A stretch of DNA of 13,415 bases, from the NCBI GenBank assembly GCA_009779525.1, contig WREB01000008.1, positions 1 through 13,415 of the forward strand, in the 5' to 3' direction. Made by a program: the position numbers and the translations under genes. Origin of the DNA: Defluviitaleaceae bacterium. GTDB lineage: Bacteria; Bacillota_A; Clostridia; Lachnospirales; WQUN01. This document shows positions 12,709 to 13,415 of this stretch, piece after piece. How positions within the stretch are numbered: position 1 is the stretch's first letter; the number at the start of each line of letters is the position of its first letter. The notes under the pieces are model-generated. The model was not told where the DNA came from. It made no database searches and saw only the letters and a program-made list of their open reading frames with translations.

Positions 12709-13415
12709 GTGAAATTGATTTTAATATTTTTATTTTCGGCCGCCGCATTTTTTTTCACCGCGTGCGGAAGTGGCGGCGGGGGGGGCGGGACGGCGCGCTA
12801 CGCGGAAGGCAGGGACTTTGGGCCGTGGATCGAATGGCTGGAGCTATTAGGCGGGCCCGGCGCGGTCGAGAGCTCCGAAAGGGGCGTCTGGGGCGGGCAC
12901 CAGCCGATGGTCGCCTCCACCGAAACGGCGGTCTACGCGGCGTACTTCAGCAGGGACGTTTCGTTTAACAGCGTAAATTTTTTTTCGAGGCGCGGGGGCG
13001 AATGGAGGAAAATCGAGTTTGAGGGCGCGAACCGGGTGAACGAGTTCGACATGCCGCACTCGGTGATGACGCTTGCGAGCGGCGGCAAGGTTTACGTCCT
13101 GACCCCCAAAAACTCGGGCAGGCTTTGGATTTGGGAATACGACGAGGAAACCGAAACTTCCGAAAGGTACGAAAGCATCTTCACGGGCGGCTATTATATT
13201 TCGGCCGCGATCGACGCTGCCCGGCAAAAAATCTACGCAATCCTCTGCTTCGGAAGCAAGCCGGGCTCGTTTGTCGCCGTCACGTTCGACATAGCGACGA
13301 AGACTTTCACCAAGCCCGAAACCGTGCTGACCGAGTACAGATACTGCTATCCGTACGTGCTTCCGAACGCCTCGGGTTTCATGGTGATAGCGGGGCGCGA
13401 CACCGAGTACTACAC
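12709..13415 (+). CDS. Putative lipoprotein, 3' end outside window
   Basis: The frame from GTG at 12709 is open to the window edge (235 codons). The N-terminus MKLILIFLFSAAAFFFTAC is a type II signal peptide: one lysine, a hydrophobic core of about 14 residues and a lipobox FTAC with Cys19, slightly unusual in having Phe at -3. A Gly-rich tether (GSGGGGGG) follows, encoded partly by a run of eight G (12778-12785). The exported part has repeated short strands with aromatic and Gly residues (GRLWIWEYDEETE, YYISAAIDAARQKIYAILCF, FVAVTFDIATKTFTKPE) that look like beta-propeller blades, each roughly 'gg-vYvl ... lw-yd--t'. It is therefore probably an extracytoplasmic, membrane-anchored propeller protein of unknown ligand. 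The ribosome binding site is weak (GCGGGCGG, from the last repeat unit). No other start with a better site leaves the signal peptide intact. Confidence 0.8.
   Translation, partial: MKLILIFLFSAAAFFFTACGSGGGGGGTARYAEGRDFGPWIEWLELLGGPGAVESSERGVWGGHQPMVASTETAVYAAYFSRDVSFNSVNFFSRRGGEWRKIEFEGANRVNEFDMPHSVMTLASGGKVYVLTPKNSGRLWIWEYDEETETSERYESIFTGGYYISAAIDAARQKIYAILCFGSKPGSFVAVTFDIATKTFTKPETVLTEYRYCYPYVLPNASGFMVIAGRDTEYY

Noticed and set aside
12158..12748. Minus-strand frame with three 22-residue repeats (RLVRRTRRFIN-like) through the tandem array
   Set aside because: The 66-bp period is divisible by 3, so a frame lacking a stop in one unit stays open in all. Half of it is antisense to the DUF3795 domain and there is no ribosome binding site.

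Overview
The window looks like chromosomal DNA from an uncultured clostridia-like member of the Bacillota. The grounds are a textbook S-box (SAM-I) riboswitch with an intrinsic terminator upstream of metK, several protein families typical of that phylum, AGGAGG-like ribosome binding sites and many short intergenic hairpin terminators. Base composition is moderately GC-rich with CG-rich codons, except for one conspicuously AT-rich toxin-antitoxin module. No rRNA, tRNA, CRISPR array, transposase or phage gene is visible. Lineage and family names come from recognising motifs by eye, not from a database search.

Layout. Positions 1-225 hold the 3' end of an MgtE-type Mg2+ transporter gene, which shares a bidirectional terminator (242-270) with a large chemoreceptor gene on the minus strand (271-2784). 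Upstream of the chemoreceptor, on the same strand, is metK (2834-4006) with its SAM-I riboswitch, terminator and promoter (4022-4237). A long divergent region separates metK from a plus-strand streptomycin/hydroxyurea-phosphotransferase-like kinase gene (4344-5294). Next comes a Phd/YefM-RelE toxin-antitoxin operon (5300-6018). Its toxin frame is interrupted by a stop, but a -1 shift at a canonical U UUA AAA slippery heptamer immediately before the stop restores a full-length toxin.

A MerR-family regulator (6195-7181) has a 19-bp-spacer promoter carrying its probable own operator. A minus-strand GNAT acetyltransferase gene (7243-7788) lies divergent to a translationally coupled pair: a zinc-ribbon protein (7988-8617) and an acetamidase/formamidase-family enzyme (8610-9509). 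That pair converges, with only 2 bp between stop codons, on a minus-strand gene for an unrecognised Cys-containing protein (9512-10594). Divergent from it is a second APH-fold kinase gene (10731-11681).

A PNPOx-like domain fused to a Cys-rich DUF3795-type domain follows (11823-12524). Its stop codon lies inside the first unit of a three-copy 66-bp tandem repeat with a strong hairpin in each unit (12511-12708). The array runs straight into the start of a lipoprotein gene truncated by the window edge (12709-13415).

The genes do not form one pathway. The housekeeping part (Mg2+ transport, chemotaxis, SAM synthesis) gives way after position 4344 to an accessory-type set of single-gene units: two kinases of different APH subfamilies, a GNAT, a MerR regulator and a TA module. 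The observations most worth following are the toxin frameshift site and the 66-bp repeat array.
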